A DNA stretch of 13,779 nt, from assembly GCA_011390135.1 (NCBI GenBank), contig JAABSZ010000105.1:1-13779 (forward strand), written 5' to 3'. Made by a program: the position numbers and the translations under genes. Shown here one piece after another: positions 1-6,290 of this stretch (positions within the stretch are counted from its first letter, which is position 1; every line of letters starts with the position of its first letter). The notes beneath the pieces are model-generated. The model was not told the origin of the DNA. It searched no databases and worked only from the letters and a program-made list of their open reading frames with translations. This DNA comes from JAABSP01 sp011390135 (lineage in GTDB: Bacteria; Desulfobacterota; Desulfobacteria; Desulfobacterales; JAABSP01).

Positions 1-1990
1 ATGTAGAAACCGGAGAGACGAACCTCGTGAACAGGCTTTTCATCATCGTATTCATCCGAACCCATCATGAACGACCCACCAGGAATCATCACCAGCTCGT
101 ATCCGCCTCTTTCCGAATAGATGACATCCTGATCCGTCTGAGCCATCTGCTGTTCAACCCACTTCCGGATCTCCTCAAACGGATGCTTTTTCAGACTCTC
201 AAAGCGGCTCTCCAGGGCTTCTTCGTCAATCCGTTCCAGTAACCGCAAGGCCAGAAGCTGACGCCGCCACAATCCCTCATCCGAACCGGGCTCACGGTCC
301 AACAGTTCGACAAAGGGTTTTGGCGATCTTGCAGCCGCCTCATCCAGGCACATATCCACCAGGCTTGGATGATCAATGAACTCGGGGATCTTCACCAGTT
401 CCCGCATAAAGCGGATAAAGATGGAGGGCCTCGGAAGGGCCAGCAGCACGAGAATAACCTCCTGCCACCAGGCTTTTCCGAACTGACCGACCAGGTCCCG
501 AAGGGGCCCCGGATCATCCTCTTCGAAAGAGATCCTGTGAACCTCACTGGCCGCCAGATACTCCTGAAATCCAAGGTGGATGAATCCGTACTGTTCACCG
601 CTCCAGCCGGTCAACAAGCCGCTTTGGTCCCGCACGACCCGGAGGAAGTCCTCAGCGGCCCCGGTTCCATAGTTCCACCCCGCAGCCTTCAGCGCCGGCG
701 TCATGATCGGGGCAAGTTCTTGAGCCGTGGCCTTGGTCCGTTCCTCCTCCCCATGAAGCCAGAGTGCGGCAGGCTGCAGCACCCGTCTTCCCTCCTGTGC
801 CGTAACCGGAGATTTCAAGCCGATGGCCTCATGCCAGAGTTCCAGCAGGACATCGATGCATTCGTCGTAGAGTCGGGCTCTGTTGTCCGGAAGTGTGGCC
901 CGGTCCCGATGTACCAGACAGAGGTTGGTGAGTAGGAGGGGATTTCGAGTCATTGAATAGACCCGACGGGAGCGGAATTCCGGTTTTTGGAGCCGTTGGA
1001 TAAGGTCTGTGGTTTTCTGATCTGCAATGGCTTTGGCCTGATCCTCGTCTTCTCGGAGTGCGACCTCAACGCTTCGATACCAGTTCCGGATGAAGGTCTC
1101 GGCCTGTTGGGTGTTCAAGGGCCGGATGTGCATCTCAAGGAACTGCTCGCTCAGGCGGGCTTCTGGGGTGTATCCGGCAAATCGGGAGGTGACGACAAAC
1201 CAGTTGTCAGAATCGTATTTCAGCGCTTCGTCGATCCAGCGGGATACCTGGGCCCGCTCTTCAGGTTCTGCCACCTCATCCAGGCCGTCCAGCAGGAAGA
1301 GAAGTCTTCGGTTTTCCATCAGCCGTTTGCCGAATCCCTCCCGTGTCTTCAGGTGTGGCTTGACGAGCTGGTCCTGAATGAAGGCATCGAGGCCATGATC
1401 CAGATCCCGAAGCTCCCGCAGTGGCAGAAAGACCGGGATAATGTCCTCGGGTAGGCCCAGCTCTTTTGCGCCGCCGCCGATACACCAGAGCATGAGCCGG
1501 CGCAGATGGGTTGTCTTGCCCGATCCCGGATCTCCCAGGATGACGATCCCCTGCCGTCCCATCCGGCCGCAGACCTTGAATGCTTCCGGAACGGAGATCT
1601 CCCTTCCCTCTCCCGATCTTTCAAGGCATTCATGGGCATCCTCGGCATCGGCAAAGTAGGCGTCTCCCGTGGCTCTGAAGTCGATTACGGCGTCCAGGGG
1701 AACATAGATGTCCTTGATCAGGATCGGGGTGCGCAGCGTGGTCTTGAATCCGATCAGGGGAAGGTCTTTGTGGAGGGATTTTGCGCTGTCGCAGTACTGC
1801 TGGATCTCCTGGTCGAATGTGGGGCCGTCTTTCTCCCCGGGTTGCCCGGCGTTTAGCACATCCGGAGACAACAGGATCTTTTCTATGTTCAGGTGAACCT
1901 GATTCGAGGTGAAATTTCCGCCGGAGTTTATACCGGTTATGTTGCTGAATGCCCCCGACCCCTGCGACCCGGAGCCGGGGGCGTCTATTT
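1..1990 (-). CDS. NACHT-family STAND NTPase with C-terminal FGE/SUMF1-like domain (body; cut by window edge)
   Basis: This frame is open from a TGA at 2030-2028 to the left edge. Numbered as a fusion with the 90-codon ORF upstream, a linker (about 91-160) rich in Gly, Ser and Asn leads into the NACHT domain. Walker A GDPGSGKTT is at 242-250 (Lys248) and Walker B LLFLLDGLDE at 319-328. A helical region follows, and from about 718 the start of an FGE-sulfatase fold (YELVMIPGGSFMMGS) continues past the window. Known NACHT STAND proteins are sensors that oligomerise on ligand binding, often in antiphage defence; an FGE/C-type-lectin-like C-terminus usually serves for recognition. There is no credible start in this frame upstream of the P-loop. 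The first in-frame ATG (1562-1560) lies about 20 bases before Walker A, and conserved-looking sequence precedes it. I therefore read this as the -1 frame continuation of the ORF at 1985-2257. The ligand and the effector activity cannot be told from what is visible. Confidence 0.85.
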
Positions 1991-2005
1991 TGGGGAGGGG
2001 CCTCC
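1951..2005 (-). other. Candidate programmed -1 ribosomal frameshift signal
   Basis: On the minus strand the zero-frame codons TCC CCA AAA TAG contain the canonical X_XXY_YYZ heptamer C_CCA_AAA (1994-1988). Slipping back one base gives CCC AAA ATA, exactly the NACHT frame. Five bases later (1987-1983, TAGAC) a 12-bp stem begins: GCCCCCGGCTCC (1982-1971) pairs with GGGGTCGGGGGC (1962-1951) around the 8-base loop GGGTCGCA. Two of the pairs are G-U wobbles that would be A-C mismatches in the opposite transcript, so the stem is stable only in the sense RNA. A Shine-Dalgarno-like GGAGG (2005-2001) lies 6 bases before the heptamer; in dnaX such an element sits about 10 bases upstream, so its contribution here is uncertain. 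The sequence and pairing are seen directly; use as a frameshift signal is inferred. A lost base in the A or C run is the main alternative. Transcript slippage is less likely because the runs are only 4 bases long. Confidence 0.6.
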
Positions 2006-2257
2006 ATGAGAACGTATGAATTCGATATCACGACGGGCTTTTATCTTTCTGGCGTCCACAGCATCACCTGTGGAATCCTCCAGCTTAAAGCCGCCGTCAT
2101 CACTGGTGAGGTCTTCAAGATGGACGGATTTCTGAGGCTGTTCAGATGGAACGGGCTGCTGCTTTCTTTTGAAGAGCCACCCGACAATCCCCGTCAGGAT
2201 GACAGCACCGATTCCGGAGAAGATCCACTCTTTGTTTTGGGCGATCCAGTCAAGCAT
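1985..2257 (-). CDS. Membrane-anchored N-terminal segment of the NACHT gene (zero-frame ORF)
   Basis: This is a 90-residue ORF with a good AGGAG nine bases before its ATG. Residues about 11-29 (WIFSGIGAVILTGIVGWLF) form one transmembrane helix followed by positive KRK, so the rest is probably cytoplasmic. The remainder is a charged linker that ends in PSPK and TAG (1987-1985). A single-helix anchor of the type MLDWIAQNKEW is a plausible N-terminus for a NACHT protein, and the NACHT frame has no start of its own. Together these suggest the ORF is the front of the same protein. If the frameshift is programmed, the cell would make two products: a short membrane peptide and the full anchored sensor. 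If the shift is a mutation or an assembly error, this is simply the severed N-terminus. Transcription would start in the leader repeat just upstream (2264-2340). Confidence 0.75.
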   Translation of the reverse strand: MLDWIAQNKEWIFSGIGAVILTGIVGWLFKRKQQPVPSEQPQKSVHLEDLTSDDGGFKLEDSTGDAVDARKIKARRDIEFIRSHGGPSPK

Positions 2258-2263
2258 GGTTTA

Positions 2264-2340
2264 TGGCTCCTGGTTTTCAAAGTCATCATTCCGGCTTTTT
2301 TACCGCAGATGATCCACAAAAGCAAGGGATTCGGTTCTGG
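2264..2340 (-). repeat. Leader repeat, copy A (upstream of the NACHT gene)
   Basis: This is a 77-bp segment ending at the ribosome binding site (GGAGCCA) of the NACHT ORF. It matches 3750-3829 imperfectly over its whole length. The best blocks on the plus strand are ATCATTCCG, TTTTTTACCGCAGATG and GCAAGGGATTCGG. Both copies sit at the same distance from the start of a minus-strand gene, so they look like a duplicated leader or promoter cassette, or a dispersed intergenic element. I see no convincing -35/-10 pair. The rest of the gap to the phosphatase gene (2341-2447) holds nothing I can support. Confidence 0.6.
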
Positions 2341-2447
2341 TTCACGGGAAGGAACCGGTTTCGATCCAAAGCCCCCCTGCTTTACCGGCCGCCCAGCTTA
2401 CCTTTGATATATCCCCTGAGCTGCGGATAGCTTCCTTTTTTAATGCG

Positions 2448-3194
2448 TCACCGGCTGCATCCGGAAGCTTCTTTCGGCGAGGGCTCATGTAGCTGCCGTT
2501 TCTCCCCGGAATCGGGTCTGCATCTTCCGTTGTCGCACAGAATGGAAAGCGGCTCTTCCACGTCGTATGCCCGAACCCTTTCGCGGATCTCCTCCCGATT
2601 CCGCCAGAGGCGGTGAATATATTCCGCAATGGCATCGGACCAGAACCCTTTGTAGCTCTGCATCTCCTCGATCACTTCCGCGACCTCGGCAGGGCCGGTC
2701 ATCCCCTGAAGAATGATCCTGTAGGCGGCCACCATCACCCCTGTCCGGTTTTCTCCGGCCCGGCAGTGGACATAAACCGGTCTTCGGGCCTGCCGGACAA
2801 CGGCAAGGAAATGAACCACATCTTCATCCGCAGGGGATCGGGCAAAGGCGTAGAGCGGCTCCCAGGTCTTCACCCGATAGTAATCGAGCCGGCGGTTCGA
2901 AACCCAATCCGCTGGATTGGCCTGACCGATCGTTTTCTGGTCATCACAGAGCCACTCGAGGTTGATAATGCTTCCCACATTGTTATTGATCAGCCATGTG
3001 ATCCCCTCCGGGTCCAGCCCGGCGCCGCGCCAGAGGATATCCGGCTCCACCACGCAGAAATTGGAGATGGGGGAATTCGGGTTTTCCGGGGAGTTGGCCG
3101 CTTCCAATCTGACCTGGGGGCCGCAGCAGCCGCCGGGCAGGAGGAAAAACGCGATGATCAGCAGGAAATAGCCTTTATAAAGAGTTGCTTTCAT
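2448..3194 (-). CDS. Lipoprotein-like tyrosine/dual-specificity phosphatase
   Basis: This 248-residue protein carries the CX5R phosphatase signature HCRAGENRTG, with Cys144 as nucleophile and Arg150 as phosphate-binding residue, in the DSP/PTP-like fold common in bacteria. The N-terminus has a short basic n-region (KATLYKG), a hydrophobic core to residue 20 and a weak lipobox LPGGC, suggesting lipid attachment at Cys23 or export to the periplasm. The C-terminal 30 or so residues are polar and unlike the catalytic domain. The ATG lies only three bases after the stop of the toxin remnant and has no good ribosome binding site, so it may depend on translation coming through the antitoxin region. 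It may dephosphorylate envelope proteins, sugars or inositol phosphates; the substrate cannot be inferred. A link with the NACHT gene downstream is only positional. Confidence 0.85.
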   Translation of the reverse strand: MKATLYKGYFLLIIAFFLLPGGCCGPQVRLEAANSPENPNSPISNFCVVEPDILWRGAGLDPEGITWLINNNVGSIINLEWLCDDQKTIGQANPADWVSNRRLDYYRVKTWEPLYAFARSPADEDVVHFLAVVRQARRPVYVHCRAGENRTGVMVAAYRIILQGMTGPAEVAEVIEEMQSYKGFWSDAIAEYIHRLWRNREEIRERVRAYDVEEPLSILCDNGRCRPDSGEKRQLHEPSPKEASGCSR

Positions 3195-3197
3195 CTT

Positions 3198-3278
3198 TTA
3201 TGGGGTAAACCGGATCAGGCGACTGGCCTTTTCATTTCCCCGCAGCTCCCAGATCAGTACATCGGTATCGATGATCAA
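3198..3278 (-). pseudogene. Truncated PIN-domain (VapC-type) toxin remnant
   Basis: Starting at a TTG that overlaps the antitoxin stop codon, 26 codons read (M)IIDTDVLIWELRGNEKAS and on to RFTP, then TAA. The pattern IIDTDVLIW, with acidic residues in the first strand, is the typical N-terminus of PIN-domain ribonuclease toxins, which are usually about 120-140 residues long. Everything after the first helix is missing and the phosphatase gene begins three bases later. A VapC-like toxin was therefore probably lost by deletion, leaving only its start. The assignment rests on a short but characteristic motif and on its position directly after a Phd-type antitoxin. Confidence 0.55.
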
Positions 3279-3514
3279 AATTTTCTGCCTTTTCGGATCG
3301 ATCGCACATGCTCATCAACGGACGGGATATCGTCACGGTTCTTCCAGAGGCCGAAAATCTCATCCCGCCCCGGATCTTCTGCGGCTTCATCCCGGTAGGG
3401 AATCATCCTGGCCACTCTTTTTCCCCGGAAGGTGATGATCGTCTCCATCCCTTTTGTCGCATTTTCAATGACTTTTCCGGGGTTTTCCCGGAGTTCTTTT
3501 GCAGAGATTTCCAT
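3275..3514 (-). CDS. Phd/YefM-family antitoxin
   Basis: This 79-residue protein starts MEISAKELRENPGKVIE, the classic Phd/YefM DNA-binding N-terminus, followed by ETIITFRGKRVARMIPY, the beta-hairpin of that family. The C-terminal part (about 45-79, charged, with GLWKNRDDIPSVDEHVR) is the usual toxin-neutralising tail; this style pairs with PIN toxins. I chose the ATG at 3514 because GGAGG lies five bases before it; an ATG four codons upstream lies on that ribosome binding site. Phd antitoxins repress their own operon and block the partner toxin. Here the partner is reduced to 26 codons, so the antitoxin is orphaned and may persist as a DNA-binding regulator or as an anti-addiction module. Confidence 0.9.
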   Translation of the reverse strand: MEISAKELRENPGKVIENATKGMETIITFRGKRVARMIPYRDEAAEDPGRDEIFGLWKNRDDIPSVDEHVRSIRKGRKF

Positions 3515-3537
3515 ATTCTCCTCCATAGAAAAGGATG

Positions 3538-3570
3538 CACTTCAAGTGTATATATCGTTTTCGATGTCAA
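3538..3570 (-). promoter_or_regulatory. Possible antitoxin promoter and operator
   Basis: Just upstream of the antitoxin start is the perfect inverted repeat CACTTCAAGTG (3538-3548), next to an AT-rich TATATA stretch. A TTGACA (minus strand, 3570-3565) overlaps the stop of the 60-residue ORF. The distance from TTGACA to the TATACA-like element is only 12 bases, too short for a standard promoter, so I trust the palindrome as an autoregulatory site more than the hexamers. Confidence 0.3.
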
Positions 3571-3749
3571 TGTTTTTTCGCCTCGGATAAAATCTGTATC
3601 TTGAGACCGTTCACGTCGATCTTCAAATCGATCATTCCTTTGAATCTCTTCAGCTCCGATATCTTCTTCTTTCGGATCAGCCTTTCCCATGCCCTGATGA
3701 TGTCCCCGGTGCAGGAGATCAAGATTCGGATCGGAGAATTGTCGGTCAT
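3567..3749 (-). CDS. Small basic protein, 60 residues, unrecognised
   Basis: The ATG at 3749 has a strong GGGGGAG three to four bases upstream, which decides this start over an ATG nine codons earlier. The product opens MTDNSPIRILISCTGDIIRAW, continues with a very basic segment (RKKKISELKRFK) and ends LKIQILSEAKKH. It has no membrane segment. It looks like an alternating strand-helix-strand mini-domain with a Lys/Arg-rich centre, but I do not recognise the family. Its leader is a copy of the NACHT gene's leader, which argues that it is a real expressed gene and perhaps part of the same accessory module. A nucleic-acid-binding role would fit the charge but is speculation. Confidence 0.5.
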   Translation of the reverse strand: MTDNSPIRILISCTGDIIRAWERLIRKKKISELKRFKGMIDLKIDVNGLKIQILSEAKKH

Positions 3750-3829
3750 TGGCTCCCCCTTTCTCGAAATAATCATTCCGCTCTTTTTTTACCGCAGATG
3801 CCCGTCAAAGGCAAGGGATTCGGCTCCGG
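3750..3829 (-). repeat. Leader repeat, copy B (upstream of the 60-residue ORF)
   Basis: This 80-bp segment is the imperfect second copy of 2264-2340. It ends in the same TGGCTCC (plus strand), which is the ribosome binding site of the small ORF. The T run is one base longer than in copy A (7 against 6), the base pair before it differs by a small indel, and the block just after ACCGCAGATG has diverged. The core TTTTTTACCGCAGATG and GCAAGGGATTCGG are identical in both. Confidence 0.6.
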
Positions 3830-3940
3830 GCCCCCTTCAATATTTGAATAAAAAGGAATGGAATTGAATTAAATTGACTTTTCAACACCTATATGAAAAA
3901 CTTTCTGTTCGGCCCGAAGGAGGTTAATCTCCATTTTTCC

Positions 3941-3954
3941 GTCTCTGCAGAGAC
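3941..3954. repeat. Perfect 14-bp palindrome GTCTCTGCAGAGAC
   Basis: This palindrome lies about 90 bases upstream of the DUF3141 start, in the otherwise featureless divergent gap 3830-4041. It could be an operator for the plus-strand gene. The gap is AT-rich around 3841-3895, but I found no correctly spaced -35/-10 pair. An AAGGAGG at 3917-3923 has no start codon at a useful distance. Confidence 0.3.
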
Positions 3955-4041
3955 AGGAGAGGGCCCGATCCATAAACCGACATGGCATCTATGCCGGCAC
4001 CGGTTTTTAAGAAACCCAATTCCCATAACAGAGAGGAACAG

Positions 4042-6234
4042 ATGTTTTTCAACTTTGCAACAGACGTCAAAACCACCGGCGATTCGGCCCTGAAGATCTT
4101 CGACAAAGGGGTCAAATGGGCTTCGCTTGGGTGGGATCTATGTCGATATACGGCCGATTTCACTCAACGAACGTTGCTGATGGCCAATCTACTCCGCCGG
4201 CGGGGAAATCAGTATTTCGAATATCAAGAGGCGGGACAGCCCCCCCTCACCCCTTTTGCCTTGGAGACGATCCTGGACGGTCGGGAGCTGGAACGTCCGG
4301 TCAACCGGCTCCTGGTTCGAGTGATGGATCGGCGGACCCTGGAAACAGGCCGCCGGAGCGAATTGGGGGATCAGACAAAGCGGCCGATCATCTTTCAGGA
4401 CCCGGACGCGGGCCGGGGCCTGATCAGCGCCTCCAGAGACACTTCGGAGATCGGCCTCTCCATCGACACGGGCCATCCCACCTTTCTCATCCTGGTGCTG
4501 CCGGAGACTGTCCGAAATCAGACCATGGATGATCTCATCGCCGCGACCCAGGTTTTTACAAAGAAGGTGATCGAGGTCTGCCCCCATGAGAAGCCCCCGG
4601 CCTTTATCGGCAACTGTCAGGCCGGATGGCAGATGGCCCTCTCCTCGTCAACACCTGTAGGGCTGCCGGGGCCCATCGTCCCGGTGGGCGCACCCCTCTC
4701 CTACTGGTCAAGGGGAGCAAAGTCCAACAGCCTCCGCTATACCGGGGGCATCTGCCTGGGCACATGGCTGCCCCTTTTCCTCGGCGACATCGGAGACGGG
4801 ATCATCGACGGCCTGCCCCCTCTCAACTTCGAACTGTTCGATATCGACCGCCACCCGATCTTAGACAGCCTGAAATGGCTCCAGGAGGTGGATGACGAGC
4901 GCAAAATCTCAGTCTTTCTCACCCAGCAGAAATGGGTCTACGGCTTTAACCAGATCGAAGCCCGGCAGTTCTACTGGGTCATCCGGGAGCTGTTCATCGG
5001 CAACCGGCTGGAGCGGGGGCTGGCATCCCTGGACAGAGAGCCCCTGGACATGCGCCGCATCAAAGAGGCGATCATCTTCACCTCCTACGGAGACACCATC
5101 ACGCCCGTGGCCCAGGGCATCGGATGGATTCCCCGGGTCTGGTCCACCACCGATGAGATGAAAAGGGCCGGCGTCAAGATCGCGCTCATCCACCACGAGC
5201 GCGCGGGCCATCTGGCGATCTTTGTCTCCGCGAAGGTGGCCGACAAGGAGCATCGTCAGATTCTGGGGGTACTTGGCGATGATTTCGATACCCTGGCCCC
5301 TGGATTGTACCGGATGGAGCTGACGGAGACCGGGGACCACCCGACGCAGTATACTACGACTTTCCATGAGATCGATGTTGAAGAGATCCGCGCCTCCCTC
5401 GATGATTCGGATCGGCTCCACTTCCATCGGATGGCCGTGGTTTCAGAGGTTTTTGACCGGCTCTACCGGATCACGGCCCGGCCCCTGGTTAAGATTATGA
5501 GCAATCCGATCTCAGCCGATCTCCTTCACCGTCTCCACCCGATGCGGTTTCGGGTTTCGGCCTGGGCCGACCCGCGCAATCCCTTAGCCCTGTTCATCAA
5601 GACGAGCGCCGACGCGATACGAAAAAACCGGGTGGCAATGGATCGGGAAAATCTCTTCTTCAAGATGGAAAGTTTCAACCGGAACCTGCTCGGCATCGGT
5701 CTGGAATTCTTCAAAGAGACCCGGGATTCAGCCTATGCTCTGATTTTCAATTCCCTCTACGGCGACGGTAATCCTCTGATGAAACTCCATCTTCCGGCCT
5801 CCCTTTTTTCAGATGACAAGGTCGATCCCTCACAGGTGGCGCTCCAGCAGTTTCCCTCCCTGTTTCGGGATATCCCGGAGACTCTGAAGGTGAAGCCCGA
5901 AACCCTTCTTTGCCGGTTGCAGAACCCCTGGATCAAAGGCTTGAGCCTCGATCCGGAAAGCCCCTTTCTCCCCTCTCCGGAGCTGTGGAAGCAGTGGATG
6001 CAGCCGGCCTTTTTTGCCGGGGGCATGAAGGGAACGTGGCCCTGGCCCATCTTTGATCTCGATAGGATTCCAGTTCCGGATTGGAGCCCGCTTGTGAAGC
6101 TGATGGGGGTTACTGCCGATTCATTTCAGCCGCTGATGGCCGATATCAACCGGTGGTCATCTCAACTGGGGCTGAATTTCGACAGCCGGAAATGGATGCC
6201 GCCATCGCTTTCGGATTCGATTTCTCCTGAATAA
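4042..6234 (+). CDS. DUF3141 family protein, PhaC-like alpha/beta hydrolase
   Basis: This 730-residue protein matches the DUF3141 family, usually 700-800 residues and related to polyhydroxyalkanoate synthases. Numbering from this start, the nucleophile elbow GNCQAGW puts Cys at 192, SYGDTITP gives Asp351, and HHERAGHLAIF gives His390: a Cys-Asp-His triad as in PhaC. The C-terminal 300 residues are the extra DUF3141 part. I chose ATG 4042 (MFFNFATDV) because AGAGGA precedes it by five bases; the ATG at 3982 has no ribosome binding site. No signal peptide or membrane helix is seen, so the enzyme should be cytoplasmic. The true substrate of DUF3141 proteins is not established; a hydroxyacyl or acyl thioester is the natural guess. 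The gene stands alone, with no phaA, phaB or phasin nearby. Confidence 0.9.
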   Translation: MFFNFATDVKTTGDSALKIFDKGVKWASLGWDLCRYTADFTQRTLLMANLLRRRGNQYFEYQEAGQPPLTPFALETILDGRELERPVNRLLVRVMDRRTLETGRRSELGDQTKRPIIFQDPDAGRGLISASRDTSEIGLSIDTGHPTFLILVLPETVRNQTMDDLIAATQVFTKKVIEVCPHEKPPAFIGNCQAGWQMALSSSTPVGLPGPIVPVGAPLSYWSRGAKSNSLRYTGGICLGTWLPLFLGDIGDGIIDGLPPLNFELFDIDRHPILDSLKWLQEVDDERKISVFLTQQKWVYGFNQIEARQFYWVIRELFIGNRLERGLASLDREPLDMRRIKEAIIFTSYGDTITPVAQGIGWIPRVWSTTDEMKRAGVKIALIHHERAGHLAIFVSAKVADKEHRQILGVLGDDFDTLAPGLYRMELTETGDHPTQYTTTFHEIDVEEIRASLDDSDRLHFHRMAVVSEVFDRLYRITARPLVKIMSNPISADLLHRLHPMRFRVSAWADPRNPLALFIKTSADAIRKNRVAMDRENLFFKMESFNRNLLGIGLEFFKETRDSAYALIFNSLYGDGNPLMKLHLPASLFSDDKVDPSQVALQQFPSLFRDIPETLKVKPETLLCRLQNPWIKGLSLDPESPFLPSPELWKQWMQPAFFAGGMKGTWPWPIFDLDRIPVPDWSPLVKLMGVTADSFQPLMADINRWSSQLGLNFDSRKWMPPSLSDSISPE

Positions 6235-6241
6235 AAAAAAG

Positions 6242-6287
6242 CAAATGCCGCTCGGAGGTGTAAAGTCTTCGGCGGCATTTGTTTTTT
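6242..6287. terminator. Bidirectional intrinsic terminator
   Basis: A perfect 10-bp stem, CAAATGCCGC (6242-6251) with GCGGCATTTG (6272-6281), is flanked by an A run (6233-6240) and a T run (6282-6287). It lies 7 bases after the DUF3141 stop and 3 bases before the end of the convergent gene, so it can terminate both transcripts. Confidence 0.85.
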
Positions 6288-6290
6288 GGA

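Noticed and set aside
369..935. Plus-strand frames opposite the NACHT gene
   Set aside because: The minus strand shows a continuous NACHT domain with Walker A and B motifs here.
2342..2488. A 48-codon minus-strand ORF overlapping the phosphatase 3' end
   Set aside because: The ribosome binding site is distant and the sequence is Lys/Ala/Gly-rich without recognisable features; not enough to call a gene.
3893..4093. A 66-codon plus-strand ORF before the DUF3141 gene
   Set aside because: No ribosome binding site, no family features, and it overlaps the real start in another frame.
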